Shown: positions 1-8,722 of the stretch, piece after piece | Position numbering within the stretch: position 1 is the stretch's first letter | Layout of the letters: the number at the start of each line of letters is the position of its first letter | DNA from: an uncultured Bacteroides sp. | GTDB taxonomy: Bacteria > Bacteroidota > Bacteroidia > Bacteroidales > Bacteroidaceae | Assembly: GCA_934716785.1 (NCBI GenBank) | Contig: CAKUYM010000017.1 | Span: 1 to 29,849, forward strand | Direction of reading: 5' to 3' | DNA: 29,849 nt | Position numbers and translations under genes: made by a program | The notes under the pieces: model-generated | Seen by the model: the letters and a program-made list of their open reading frames with translations, nothing else | The model's database searches: none | Told to the model about the DNA's origin: nothing

Positions 1-1
1 G

Positions 2-750
2 TTAAGTCCAAAGTGAATCATTCTCCCAGCCTGCCGGAAACCCCATGGCTACGATATCAATATGAGGATATTTGGTAAGCAGAGTTTTAAAACGTCCTGC
101 TAAGGTATTGTTAGGATTAACGGTTTGAAGAAAGTAAAGTATGATAGACAGGGCATAATATACTCTCTTAGTATCACTTGGAATATCAATAAATGGCAAT
201 CCTGTTCGTCGGGGCACCATAGCATTGATACTTAGCTTGCGATTCCATAAACGACTATGGTGATCTCAAAAGTCATCCAACTTGGTGGGAATGGATTTGC
301 GTAGTTCCGTTGGAAATCAACAATCGCTTCATCATCACTACGGCGAAGTTCTTCTGCAAGGCTTTTTAATAAAGAAGCTTGTCGATAGGCATCACGGAAA
401 TTGACCGGATTTTCAAACCAATAGATTCCTGCTGCATCTCCCATAATCAACGATAATTGAGTGCGTATAGACACTTCAATCTTTTCCAATTCAGAGCAAA
501 CCATCTTCCTTAACTCAGAATCAAACTTATAAATGTTATATGCCTCTTCAAAGGTAGAACAAGGCTTAAACCGACGACTATCAGGTTGTCTTAATGGCTT
601 CAGATAGCTCTTCATCCTGAACATACTGATGTTCCGTAACAAATGCAGTGCTCGTTTCTCATCTTGAAAAGACAAGCCTTCTGATTTCAAGAGTTAAATC
701 TGCTCTTCAATAGAAATCTGTGGTTGATTATAGATTATTTGTTTGCTCAT
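2..750 (-). pseudogene. Decayed Abi_2 (AbiD/AbiF-like) abortive infection gene
   Basis: The natural start is the ATG at 748-750 (MSKQIIYNQPQ). It is followed after 18 codons by an in-frame TAA at 694-696. Reading resumes in the same frame with LLKSEGLSFQDEKRALHLL and continues to WMTFEIT at about 259. There the frame breaks and the gene resumes in another frame with HSRLWNRKLSINAMVPRR, ending at 2. Intact Abi_2 proteins have roughly 40-50 residues between these blocks, including an RNxxAHH-type HEPN motif just before xRLWNR. The junction is therefore an out-of-frame internal deletion that removed most of the presumed RNase site. The family acts in phage defence by abortive infection. Family assignment rests on remembered conserved blocks. 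With two independent lesions, function is very unlikely unless a fragment is retained. Confidence 0.8.
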
Positions 751-766
751 GCTTATAAAAAGAAAA

Positions 767-808
767 ACTTACCCTAAGCGCGCTGTTCTAACGGGAAGCG
801 GGGTAAGT
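767..808 (-). ncRNA. Candidate abiF-type structured RNA or leader hairpin
   Basis: Just upstream of the broken Abi gene there is a perfect 8-bp stem: ACTTACCC at 767-774 pairs with GGGTAAGT at 801-808, around a 26-nt loop. On the minus strand it is followed by a T-rich run (751-766), as in an intrinsic terminator, then the Abi start codon. The promoter at 818-849 would start transcription almost exactly at the 5' arm. abiF genes are known to be preceded by a conserved structured RNA (the abiF RNA motif). Position and shape fit that, but I could not match the consensus. It could also be a simple attenuator. Confidence 0.45.
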
Positions 809-817
809 ATGTTAATG

Positions 818-849
818 CAAAGATATATAGTCTTTTTCAATCAGGCAAA
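818..849 (-). promoter_or_regulatory. Complete Bacteroides-type promoter for the Abi leader
   Basis: On the minus strand the -7 box is TATCTTTG (818-825), an exact TAnnTTTG. A -33 TTTG lies at 846-849, separated by 20 nt. It is the only promoter found in the window with both elements. Predicted initiation is around 810-813, at the edge of the hairpin. Confidence 0.6.
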
Positions 850-878
850 TTCTCATCTGCAAATTTTGGAATTTGCCT
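843..878 (-). terminator. Inverted repeat downstream of susD-like gene
   Basis: AGGCAAATTC (843-852) and GAATTTGCCT (869-878) form a perfect 10-bp inverted repeat with a 16-nt loop. A third GCAAATT copy at 859-865 could pair with the same distal arm and form an alternative smaller hairpin. It sits 35 nt beyond the SusD stop, so it may end the SusCD transcript. No clean T-run follows. It also overlaps the -33 box of the Abi promoter, so an operator role is possible. Confidence 0.35.
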
Positions 879-913
879 CAACTCTTTCATTGTGAATACG
901 TTTTTGCAACTTA

Positions 914-2608
914 CTAATATCCGTTATTATTCATTCCATTGAGTTTCGGATTACTTTGTATTTCCTTCAAAGGGATAGGAAAGAGTTCATGTTTACCTTC
1001 CGTGAAATTAAGGTAAGCGGGATAAGGCTTGTTCTCTTTCTGATTCACGGAGCTAACTTCACCAAACAGTTTCAGAGCTTTGCCCAACACGCCCCAACGT
1101 ATCAAGTCAAACTTGCGTTGCCCCTCAAAAGCCAGCTCAAGACCACGTTCCCAGTAGAGAACCGTGCGGAATTTTCCTTCGGGAGTCGAGTCGTCAATAA
1201 AAGTCAGGTTATGCGTTTTTTTCCGTGCGCTCATCATCTCTTCATAGTTCTCTTCTGTAATAGAGGTGGCTTCGGCACGCGTGCGGACGCTATTCAACAG
1301 ATCCCATGCCTTCTGGCGGTCGGTTCCTGTTTCATTGTACGCTTCGGCAGCCATCAGCACCACATCGGCATAACGTAAAGGACAATAATTCACATCGGCA
1401 TAATTGATATTCTTGTTCCATGAATCTTGCGGCATCCACTCCCTACGCCATTTCCCGACAAACCAGTTCACAGAACTTCCCTGCTCTTTTACGTGTTCCT
1501 TTTTCGCACTGTCCCATTTGTAGCGATAGGTACAAATGGCCACGTCACGACGCTTATCTTTCTCTTCGAAGAAACTGCGCCATTCGGGAACAACGAAAAA
1601 GAAACCATTGGCACGCCCCATGTATTTACCGGCTTCAGATGGAGCTATCCCGGTAGGTTCCACTACCTGCGGGCCGTTATAAATTCCCCAAGCCCCACCG
1701 TTGCGACGTCCCTGCGAATGATAGAAAGCAATTTCCCAAAGACTTTCTTTCGTATTCAACACGCCTTGCGAGAAACTTTTGAAGAGCGCTTCATAGCAGC
1801 CGTCATAAAAATCATGGTATCCTTTATCCTCAAAGGCTTCCCATTCTTTTATCACCGCTTCGAAGTATTCTTTGCGCTTGCTGTCGTCCGGACGTTCCAA
1901 CCGCCCGTTGGCATGAAGGCTGTATCCGGCGCGTTGCAGATATACACGCATCAGCAATGCGCGGACTGCTCCCTGCGTCACCCGTTCGGGAGTGGAAGAA
2001 GCTGTTGCCCAGTCGAGGTTATTCTTAGCGAAAGTCAGGTCGGTTATTATTTCATCGTAAATCGTCTCGCGGTCTACCCGTTCGCCGAAGGCGGATTCAT
2101 AAGATGAGGAATAAGAGGTTTTGAAAGGGACATCCCCCCAACCTTTCACCAGGTCGAACGCAAGAAAGGCACGCAGGAAACGCGCTTCGGCTTCCAATGC
2201 TTTCAAACGAGTGTTTTCACTGTATCCCGTCATACCGCTGATACCGTCAATAGTCAGGTTGGCACGGTCGATTCCCTCATATTTCAGCTTCCACAGACTT
2301 TCAATCCATGTATTCGTGGAGTTGAGCTGATAGTGCGCGATATCGTGAACCTGATTGTCGGATTGTGTACGGGCGGTATAGTAGGTATCATCCGATGCAG
2401 GAGCAGCCATTTCATACCAACCGTAATGATTGAAATCAGACAAGGAACTGTATATCCCCATGACAGCCATTTCCGCTTTTTCTTCCGAATCGAAGTAGCG
2501 GTCGCGGTCATATTTTGAATTGGGTTCTTCCGTCAGCAAGTCCTCGCAAGAGGTAAGTCCTGTAAGCAACAAGGCGAATGTTATATATAATAGGTGTATC
2601 TTTTTCAT
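914..2608 (-). CDS. SusD/RagB-family glycan-binding outer-membrane lipoprotein
   Basis: The 564-residue protein begins with a lipoprotein signal peptide ending in the lipobox LTSC, with C21 as the lipidated residue. The N-terminal part (EEPNSKYDRDRYFDSEEKAEMAV style) and the C-terminal RYADVVLMAAEAYNETG block are typical of RagB/SusD proteins, and the length is normal. SusD proteins sit on the cell surface, form a lid over the SusC barrel and help capture oligosaccharides. It starts 20 nt after the SusC gene and is surely co-transcribed with it. The substrate cannot be read from this protein alone; the neighbouring lyase and GH88 suggest a uronate-containing glycan. No truncation was seen. 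Confidence 0.95.
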   Translation of the reverse strand: MKKIHLLYITFALLLTGLTSCEDLLTEEPNSKYDRDRYFDSEEKAEMAVMGIYSSLSDFNHYGWYEMAAPASDDTYYTARTQSDNQVHDIAHYQLNSTNTWIESLWKLKYEGIDRANLTIDGISGMTGYSENTRLKALEAEARFLRAFLAFDLVKGWGDVPFKTSYSSSYESAFGERVDRETIYDEIITDLTFAKNNLDWATASSTPERVTQGAVRALLMRVYLQRAGYSLHANGRLERPDDSKRKEYFEAVIKEWEAFEDKGYHDFYDGCYEALFKSFSQGVLNTKESLWEIAFYHSQGRRNGGAWGIYNGPQVVEPTGIAPSEAGKYMGRANGFFFVVPEWRSFFEEKDKRRDVAICTYRYKWDSAKKEHVKEQGSSVNWFVGKWRREWMPQDSWNKNINYADVNYCPLRYADVVLMAAEAYNETGTDRQKAWDLLNSVRTRAEATSITEENYEEMMSARKKTHNLTFIDDSTPEGKFRTVLYWERGLELAFEGQRKFDLIRWGVLGKALKLFGEVSSVNQKENKPYPAYLNFTEGKHELFPIPLKEIQSNPKLNGMNNNGY

Positions 2609-2628
2609 GATGCTATATATTTAATGAA

Positions 2629-5600
2629 TTAGAAAGCTACGTTAAGACCGAAAATAAAAGAACGGCTGAGCGGATATGCCCCGAAATCGACACCCGGTGT
2701 CAGGCCGCTTTTCATGGTGGATACTTCCGGGTCGAATCCGGTATATTTTGTCCATGTCAGCAGATTGTTGCCCGTAGCATACAGACGCAGTTTCTTCAAT
2801 CCCACTCTCGCAATCAGATGTTTCGGGAATGTATATCCCAAAGTCACATTACTTAGTTTCAGATAGGAAGCGTCCTCTACCGCCCAAGAGTGGATATAAT
2901 TGTCACCTTGCTGTGCATCATGGTAGGCGGCCACCGTTTTACCGACATTCAAAGCGGCCAGTTCTCCGGGATCTGTCACTTTCTGTCCATCCGAATTAAT
3001 GGTCATCCAACGGTTGGAACTGTTCATCACGTCCAATGCATTATAATTCTGGCTGCCTATTTTACTGGTGGTCAGTTTGGTAGCGTTCAGCACTTCGTTG
3101 CCATAGCTGAAAGTAAGGAATATGCTCAAATCAAAACCTTTGTAGGTGAAAGAGTTGTTCAGACCGCCATAGAATTTCGGTTGGGCGTTGCCGATGACCG
3201 TTTTATCATTTTCGTCGATGATATCATCGTCGCCGGTCAGATTCTTGAACTTCCACATTCCCGGACGAATCCTGCCTTTATCACCATGATAAGGCACACC
3301 GTCTTTCAGCGTGTAAGTTTGGGTGGAAGCGTCATAGTTGAAATCATCCACCTGATACAGACCGTCGGTGATGTAACCGTAAAATTGTCCCAACGGTTCT
3401 CCGACAGCAATACGGTGCGTGTTCTGATTAAAGCCGAACTTGGCTTCATAGAGTTGTACCGCTTCACCGGTCAGTGCCCTCACGGAATTTTTGTTGTGCG
3501 ACAATGTCAGCGTAGTATTCCAACTGAATTTCTTTGTGGAGAAATTCACTGTATTCACAGTCAGTTCCACCCCCACGTTCTTCGTTTCACCCGCGTTAAT
3601 CAACATGGTCTGATAGCCCGAAGAATAAGGTAATTGGGCATTCAGCAGCAGATTACTGCTTCTGTTAATATAAAATTCGGGCGAAACGGTGATACGCTGG
3701 TTCAGGAACCCCAAGTCCACTCCCATATTAAATGTCTTGTTCGCCTCCCATTTCAGGTCGGGATTCGGAATCTGTTTGGAAGCGTAGCCGGAAGTGAGAT
3801 TATCCCCCGTGGCAGTGACAATAGAAGACATCAGGGCAAGACTGTTATAACTACCGATACGGTTGTTACCGGCCAAACCGTATCCGATACGGAATTTCAG
3901 GTCGGAAAAGAGGTTCAGGCTCTTTATGAAATCTTCTTCGCTCACACGCCAGGCTGCCGATACGGCGGGGAAGTATCCCCATTTGTTGTTCTTACCGAAT
4001 TTGGAAGAGCCGTCCGCGCGGAATGTGGCGGAGAACAGATATTTATCGGTGAAGTCGTAGTTGAGACGGGCGAAGAAAGAAAGCAGGTTGTCGTCATAAT
4101 TTTCATCGGACGAAGCAACGGACGGAGTACCAAGGCTCATATCCCCCAAAATAAATTCGTCAGTAGGCAGTCCGCTAACACCGGATTCAAGCACACGTGT
4201 CCAACGTTTCACAAATTCCTGTCCCAGTTGCACGACTACCTTATGCTTCTTCTGAAAACGTTTGTCGTAAGTCAGTACGTTAGAGGTCTGGAAACCTCCG
4301 GTTTCCGTATTTCTGATAGAGCCGTAGATACCGTTGCGCCTTCCCATGATAGACTGGTCGCCGTAGAAAAGCTCCCGGCGGTAAAGTTGATAACGCATAC
4401 CCGTATTATTACGGAATGTCAGTCCCTTCATAATCTTGAAAGTCAGTCCGCCGTTGGCTTGCAACGTGCGTGTTTCCTTATTGTCTTTTTCTTCGGCAGC
4501 GGCTATCAACGGATTCTGCATCACGTTGCCTTCCGCATCGCTCAATACAGGGTCTTCACCAGCCAACAACTCGGCGTCACTTCCACGGATGCCGATTGTA
4601 GGGCGGTATTGCAGTATCTGCACTATCTTGTTGAACTTCGCGTCCACATTACTGCCGCCTTCGTTCGTACCGTTTCCGGCAACACCCGCGCCATACACTT
4701 TCAGATAATCGAAGTTGATACGTCCTGTGACGGAGAGGCGCTTGTTCACTTCGCTCTTTACACTAAGCGAGATATTATGTTTGTCGCTTCCGCTATATAC
4801 CATGGCTCCTTCGTCCTTGAAGTAGCCGTAAGACATATTATAATTCAGCTTGTCATTGCCGCCGTTCACGCCTACGCGGTAGTTCTGCGTAACGGTAGTA
4901 CGTCCCATAGTGCGGTCGAGCCAATCAACTCCTTCACGGTTGCCGTAATTCTCATGTAAATCGACAAAGCCGCCGTAACGGTTCTGCCATGCCCGCATAT
5001 TTTCTTCCGGGAGGGTGGCGTCGCCTAATGTCCTTTCATAATCCGCCAGTACGAATTCTTCCACACTCAGCACCTTCAGGCGTTTGGCAAGTGTACGCAC
5101 ACCTACATAAGAGTCGAAAGTCAGCGTAGATTTTCCTTCGCTTTTCGCGCCGCTTTTGGTAGTGATTACCACTACCCCGTTCGCTCCACGGGCACCATAG
5201 ATAGCGGTAGCCGAAGCGTCTTTCAACACATCAATGCTTTCAATATCGGCAGGGTCGAGACTGGACATCCCGTCTTCCGTCGGGAATCCGTCGATAATGT
5301 AAAGCGGTTCGTTGCTCTGCGTAATGGATATACCGCCACGCACACGCACTGACATGGCAGCACCGGGCTGTCCGTCCGTCTGTATGATCTGTACACCCGC
5401 CATACGTCCCGCAAGAGCTTGGGTGATATCGGACGAAGGAACTTTGAGCAAATCGTCACTTCTGACGGAAGCGACAGAGCCGGTCAGGTCTTTACGCTTC
5501 ACCGTGGCATAACCGATAGCCACCACTTCGTCCAGCAGTACGGATGCCGCTTTCATAGTCACGTCAATCTGCTTCCTTCCTTTCACAGGAACTTCCATAT

Positions 5601-5841
5601 TTTCCAGACCGATAAAGGAAAAGACCAGTACATCTTTGGACGGGTCGCTGACGGTAATGGTGTATTTACCGTTAATGTCGGTAATAGTACCTGTGTTCGC
5701 TTTGCCTTTCACAGTTACATTTCCCCCAATCACTTCCAGTCCTTCGTTGTCCACCACCTTTCCGGTGACGGTCAGACTTTGGGCGTGAATGCCGGATATA
5801 CCGACAAACAGAAATAAAAGACTAATAATCTTGCTTTTCAT
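2629..5841 (-). CDS. SusC/RagA-family TonB-dependent outer-membrane transporter
   Basis: The 1070-residue protein has a signal peptide (about residues 1-20, cleavage near IHA-Q). Next come a carboxypeptidase-regulatory-like domain (about 22-100), a SusC-type segment DEVVAIGYATVKRKDLTGSV, and a plug domain (about 125-235) with PLYIIDGFP and ATAIYGARGANGVVVITTK. A long beta-barrel ends in a terminal phenylalanine. This is the standard architecture and size. It imports oligosaccharides using TonB energy, in complex with the SusD partner encoded just downstream. The upstream gap of 180 bp holds a terminator-like hairpin and no recognisable -7 box. The gene may rely on read-through or on a regulator-dependent promoter that I cannot see. 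Confidence 0.96.
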   Translation of the reverse strand: MKSKIISLLFLFVGISGIHAQSLTVTGKVVDNEGLEVIGGNVTVKGKANTGTITDINGKYTITVSDPSKDVLVFSFIGLENMEVPVKGRKQIDVTMKAASVLLDEVVAIGYATVKRKDLTGSVASVRSDDLLKVPSSDITQALAGRMAGVQIIQTDGQPGAAMSVRVRGGISITQSNEPLYIIDGFPTEDGMSSLDPADIESIDVLKDASATAIYGARGANGVVVITTKSGAKSEGKSTLTFDSYVGVRTLAKRLKVLSVEEFVLADYERTLGDATLPEENMRAWQNRYGGFVDLHENYGNREGVDWLDRTMGRTTVTQNYRVGVNGGNDKLNYNMSYGYFKDEGAMVYSGSDKHNISLSVKSEVNKRLSVTGRINFDYLKVYGAGVAGNGTNEGGSNVDAKFNKIVQILQYRPTIGIRGSDAELLAGEDPVLSDAEGNVMQNPLIAAAEEKDNKETRTLQANGGLTFKIMKGLTFRNNTGMRYQLYRRELFYGDQSIMGRRNGIYGSIRNTETGGFQTSNVLTYDKRFQKKHKVVVQLGQEFVKRWTRVLESGVSGLPTDEFILGDMSLGTPSVASSDENYDDNLLSFFARLNYDFTDKYLFSATFRADGSSKFGKNNKWGYFPAVSAAWRVSEEDFIKSLNLFSDLKFRIGYGLAGNNRIGSYNSLALMSSIVTATGDNLTSGYASKQIPNPDLKWEANKTFNMGVDLGFLNQRITVSPEFYINRSSNLLLNAQLPYSSGYQTMLINAGETKNVGVELTVNTVNFSTKKFSWNTTLTLSHNKNSVRALTGEAVQLYEAKFGFNQNTHRIAVGEPLGQFYGYITDGLYQVDDFNYDASTQTYTLKDGVPYHGDKGRIRPGMWKFKNLTGDDDIIDENDKTVIGNAQPKFYGGLNNSFTYKGFDLSIFLTFSYGNEVLNATKLTTSKIGSQNYNALDVMNSSNRWMTINSDGQKVTDPGELAALNVGKTVAAYHDAQQGDNYIHSWAVEDASYLKLSNVTLGYTFPKHLIARVGLKKLRLYATGNNLLTWTKYTGFDPEVSTMKSGLTPGVDFGAYPLSRSFIFGLNVAF

Positions 5842-5968
5842 GATATTCTATTCATTATTTATATTCACTTATTATATTACCGATACGCAATCACGCAGCC
5901 ATAGCCTTCGATGGAATAAGATAAGATTAAGGGCTATTCTCAAAAATTTCGGTGAAGGGAGAAAAGGA

Positions 5969-5999
5969 AGAAAGTGGAACGAGATATATCCCACTTTCT
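5969..5999 (-). terminator. Candidate intrinsic terminator before susC-like gene
   Basis: A perfect 9-bp stem, AGAAAGTGG (5969-5977) with CCACTTTCT (5991-5999) and a 13-nt loop, lies 22 nt after the stop of the 518-residue lipoprotein gene. On the minus strand it is followed by a T/C-rich tract. It probably ends or attenuates transcription before SusC. Confidence 0.5.
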
Positions 6000-6021
6000 C
6001 AAATTTCAAAACAGTCAAAGA

Positions 6022-7578
6022 TTATTTGAAGATGGTAATCATCGGGCGGCAGAGAGCTTGCTGGTTGGCAGCGGTCTTAACGCTGATACCCGCCTCCTGT
6101 GCATTAGTCACGACACCATCAGCCACATTTATACGTACGCCGGAGACATTGCCTTGCTTATTAATGGAACTGGAAGCATAATTCACGGTATTGATCGTCT
6201 CTCTATCAAACATTTTACCATTGACAAACTCAAACTCCGGAAGTTGTCTGAAGTCCTCACTACCGGTAGCAGAAACCTCTTTCATCGTAAACAATGTGCC
6301 CATGAACGCACTCAATTGAGACAATGTAGGAATATACCATGCACTCAGGTTCTCGCCGGCAAGCGCATGTTCTTCCACCCATTTTTCATAAGTAGTTTTA
6401 AATGCCACAACACCAAGTTCTGTTAATAAAAGGTCTGTAGTCTGCGTTCCATTCGTTATACCTGCCGCTGTTTCAACCAAAGTAGTCAATAATTCAGTAT
6501 TAAGAGTCTGACGAGCAGCCGCCCCATTTTCTATTCCTACCGCATATCCGACAATCGTCTTTCCCTGAAGTGTCGCAGGATAATTGGCAGGCACATCCTC
6601 CCCAATCGCTTCCATCTTGAAAACGATACCGACAGCATCCGTTGCGTCACGCACCACTTTACCTTCCGCATTGATATAACTGCCTACTTTCATCTCCAAT
6701 TCTTTATAGCCAGGATCTACTCCTACCTCAATATCAAAGTTACCATCACCAATCTCAAACTTCGCCATAATCTGCATATTGACATCCAAAGGCAGTGTGT
6801 TGGCCGGTATTATAATCACCTTCTCATAGCCACCGGTCAATGCCATGCTGACCTCTCCGCTGAATTTCGTCACGTCCGTAGGCGCAAAAAAGAAATTAGA
6901 GAACCAAGCCCCGTCTGCCGGATTAAAACCAACATTCGTATAAGTCACAGCGGCAGTGGCACTACATTTGCCTTCCAAAATATCATATCCGCTCAAAGCA
7001 TTATATTCTACTTCCAACTTATCAGCTTGCGCAGCCACTTCCGGATTCTTCGGCTGTACGCTCACATTGGCGAACGGACGTTTCAATGTCACACTGGCAT
7101 TGCCGATAGTTTCCAACTTTCCGCAGAAAGCGTCACAAGCTGCCATCAACGCGTCATCTGTCATATCGAATGACGCTTTGTTATATCCTACAGCTCTCAA
7201 ATCAGAAGTATCATATACTTTATTGGCAGCCCCTGCTGTCGGAACATATTCAGCCCAGAATAACGCTTTAGCCGCATCTTTCTGTTCATCCACCGAAATT
7301 GTGAAAGACACCTTTCCGTCGGTTACCGGTTTAACGTCCTGCACACCTACCGTATTGCCATCCGCATCCAGTAATTGCATGATACACTGCATCGTATATC
7401 CGTCGGGCACAGTGACACCCGCCGCACGGCTAAGGGGATTATTGGCAGGAGCCTCCACAGAGATAGTAACAGGCGCTTTAGCCCCATTTTCATTGTCCGA
7501 AACAATTTCTTCCTGTCCGCAAGATGCGAAAAGCACCGCACACAAAGTCATCAGCGAATAAAATAAATTCTTTTTCAT
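6022..7578 (-). CDS. Surface lipoprotein, DUF6562-like plus C-terminal DUF1566-like domain
   Basis: The 518-residue protein has a signal peptide and lipobox with C20 (LFASC). Residues about 35-300 resemble the next upstream lipoprotein: both have a beta-rich fimbrillin-like region that ends in a DPGY motif. Such DUF6562-like proteins are found beside fimbria-type genes in Bacteroidales. The C-terminal 200 residues look different. The pattern WYIPTLSQL, then YASSSINKQG, then a closing CRPMI, recalls DUF1566/fib_succ_major-type C-type-lectin-like domains. This part is inference. The protein is likely exposed on the surface, and a glycan- or ligand-binding role is possible. It is third after the lyase in the same operon direction. 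Its 5' region contains a 12-bp tandem repeat. Confidence 0.7.
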   Translation of the reverse strand: MKKNLFYSLMTLCAVLFASCGQEEIVSDNENGAKAPVTISVEAPANNPLSRAAGVTVPDGYTMQCIMQLLDADGNTVGVQDVKPVTDGKVSFTISVDEQKDAAKALFWAEYVPTAGAANKVYDTSDLRAVGYNKASFDMTDDALMAACDAFCGKLETIGNASVTLKRPFANVSVQPKNPEVAAQADKLEVEYNALSGYDILEGKCSATAAVTYTNVGFNPADGAWFSNFFFAPTDVTKFSGEVSMALTGGYEKVIIIPANTLPLDVNMQIMAKFEIGDGNFDIEVGVDPGYKELEMKVGSYINAEGKVVRDATDAVGIVFKMEAIGEDVPANYPATLQGKTIVGYAVGIENGAAARQTLNTELLTTLVETAAGITNGTQTTDLLLTELGVVAFKTTYEKWVEEHALAGENLSAWYIPTLSQLSAFMGTLFTMKEVSATGSEDFRQLPEFEFVNGKMFDRETINTVNYASSSINKQGNVSGVRINVADGVVTNAQEAGISVKTAANQQALCRPMITIFK

Positions 7579-7620
7579 GATTGTAATTTTTATGGTTAAG
7601 CAATTCTTTATGCAATTTTT

Positions 7621-7668
7621 GTATAATTCTTTGTATAATTCTTTGTATAATTCTTATGTAATTCATTC
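7621..7668. repeat. 12-bp tandem repeat upstream of lipoprotein gene
   Basis: GTATAATTCTTT occurs twice without change (7621-7632, 7633-7644), then with one change (7645-7656), then as a decayed unit (7657-7668). Part-copies flank it at about 7601-7620. It lies in the 94-bp gap between two lipoprotein genes. Repeats of this kind can gain or lose units by slippage. Confidence 0.85.
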
Positions 7669-7672
7669 TGTT

Positions 7673-8683
7673 TTATAATTCTCCAAGGTCTACTTCCAAG
7701 TCACCATCGTAACCGGGGTCGATACCTATTCCTCCATTCACGTCGGAAGTCAGGAAGTTGCCGCGTACGGTCGTATTCTTTCCTCTTTCGCAAGGAATAC
7801 GCAATGCGGTACGTGCCAGTACTTCATTCTTCTCATTCAGTATCTCCAGTTCCACAGGGATGGAAGCGGTTTCTCCGGCACCGACCAGCACATAGTCAAA
7901 TCCCAGTTTCAGTTCTTCCGTACCATCCGCAGGGCGTTCAAAAGCCACTTTGTATTCCATATACATCAGTGAATTCTTGGGCACGTCATCCATCAGATTA
8001 TAACCTGTAGGCAGATAATCGCTGTACTTCACACGGGCAGTAAAACTCTCGCCTTTCAGCCCCCCTGTAGCGAGTTTGTTAAGAAACGCCTTCACATCCT
8101 TGGCTATCAATTCATAGCGTGCGGCAGGGCGATACAGTTCAACATCAAGCCTGGTCTCAGCTCCCCAATCATTACGGAAAACTGTCAGATCTGCTGTAGC
8201 AGAAGCGGCAAATACATCCTTGTAGCGGCTGTTCCCCATATATTTTCCCGCAGGAAGAATAAAAGCCAGATTCTCCGCGTCATACACAAGCCCTTGTTCA
8301 GGTGTTTCCGAGTTCACGTAGTCAGCCCATACTAAAATGCGGTAATTGCGGGCATGCAACTTCATGCTGACGGGCAAAGTGGAACGGTTGAAATCTTCCT
8401 CATACACCGTCTGCCGGGCAACTACTTGTCTATCCAAGTAAGCCTCAACAATAAAACGTCGCAGATAGTTGGTTTCCGCCGCACGGCTGACCGTCACCGG
8501 CGCACGTTCCGCCAAGCTAAGATTCATTGTCAGATTGAGGTTCAGCGCCACTGCTGTCGGGTCTACTCCCCATTCGCCGTCAGGAGTCATTTCCGGTTCT
8601 TCATGCAGGCTGCATCCATTCGCCCAAAGAATGGTGAACAACAGGAAAGCGCAATGCGCCAATATATATAAACTTTTTCTCAT
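7673..8683 (-). CDS. DUF6562-like surface lipoprotein
   Basis: The 336-residue protein has a hydrophobic signal peptide and a lipobox with C24 (ANGC). The mature part is beta-rich (for example RNYRILVWADYVN and KYMGNSRYKDVFAASATADL) and ends with the GIDPGYDGDLEVDLGEL tail. This matches my memory of DUF6562-type proteins in Bacteroidales, which often accompany Mfa/FimB-like fimbrial genes. The next gene downstream is a longer relative. It starts 39 nt after the DUF3575 gene and probably shares its transcript. No catalytic motif was recognised. It could be a structural or anchoring surface protein, or an accessory glycan-binding protein of the locus. Confidence 0.7.
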   Translation of the reverse strand: MRKSLYILAHCAFLLFTILWANGCSLHEEPEMTPDGEWGVDPTAVALNLNLTMNLSLAERAPVTVSRAAETNYLRRFIVEAYLDRQVVARQTVYEEDFNRSTLPVSMKLHARNYRILVWADYVNSETPEQGLVYDAENLAFILPAGKYMGNSRYKDVFAASATADLTVFRNDWGAETRLDVELYRPAARYELIAKDVKAFLNKLATGGLKGESFTARVKYSDYLPTGYNLMDDVPKNSLMYMEYKVAFERPADGTEELKLGFDYVLVGAGETASIPVELEILNEKNEVLARTALRIPCERGKNTTVRGNFLTSDVNGGIGIDPGYDGDLEVDLGEL

Positions 8684-8722
8684 ATTGTTATCATATTATT
8701 TATATGTATGTTCCTGTCAAGG

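Noticed and set aside
2..690. Two separate small genes in the first 700 bases
   Set aside because: Both are parts of one Abi_2 protein; conserved sequence continues across the frame break and upstream of the in-frame stop.
3634..4959. Long plus-strand open frame (441 codons) opposite the SusC gene
   Set aside because: It is antisense to a clear SusC protein, has no recognisable domain or signal peptide, and is explained by codon bias on the other strand.
5789..6181. Plus-strand frame of 130 codons with a hydrophobic stretch, spanning the SusC upstream gap
   Set aside because: It overlaps the SusC start and the end of the 518-residue lipoprotein gene, has no promoter, and its hydrophobic part is the reverse of a signal-peptide region.
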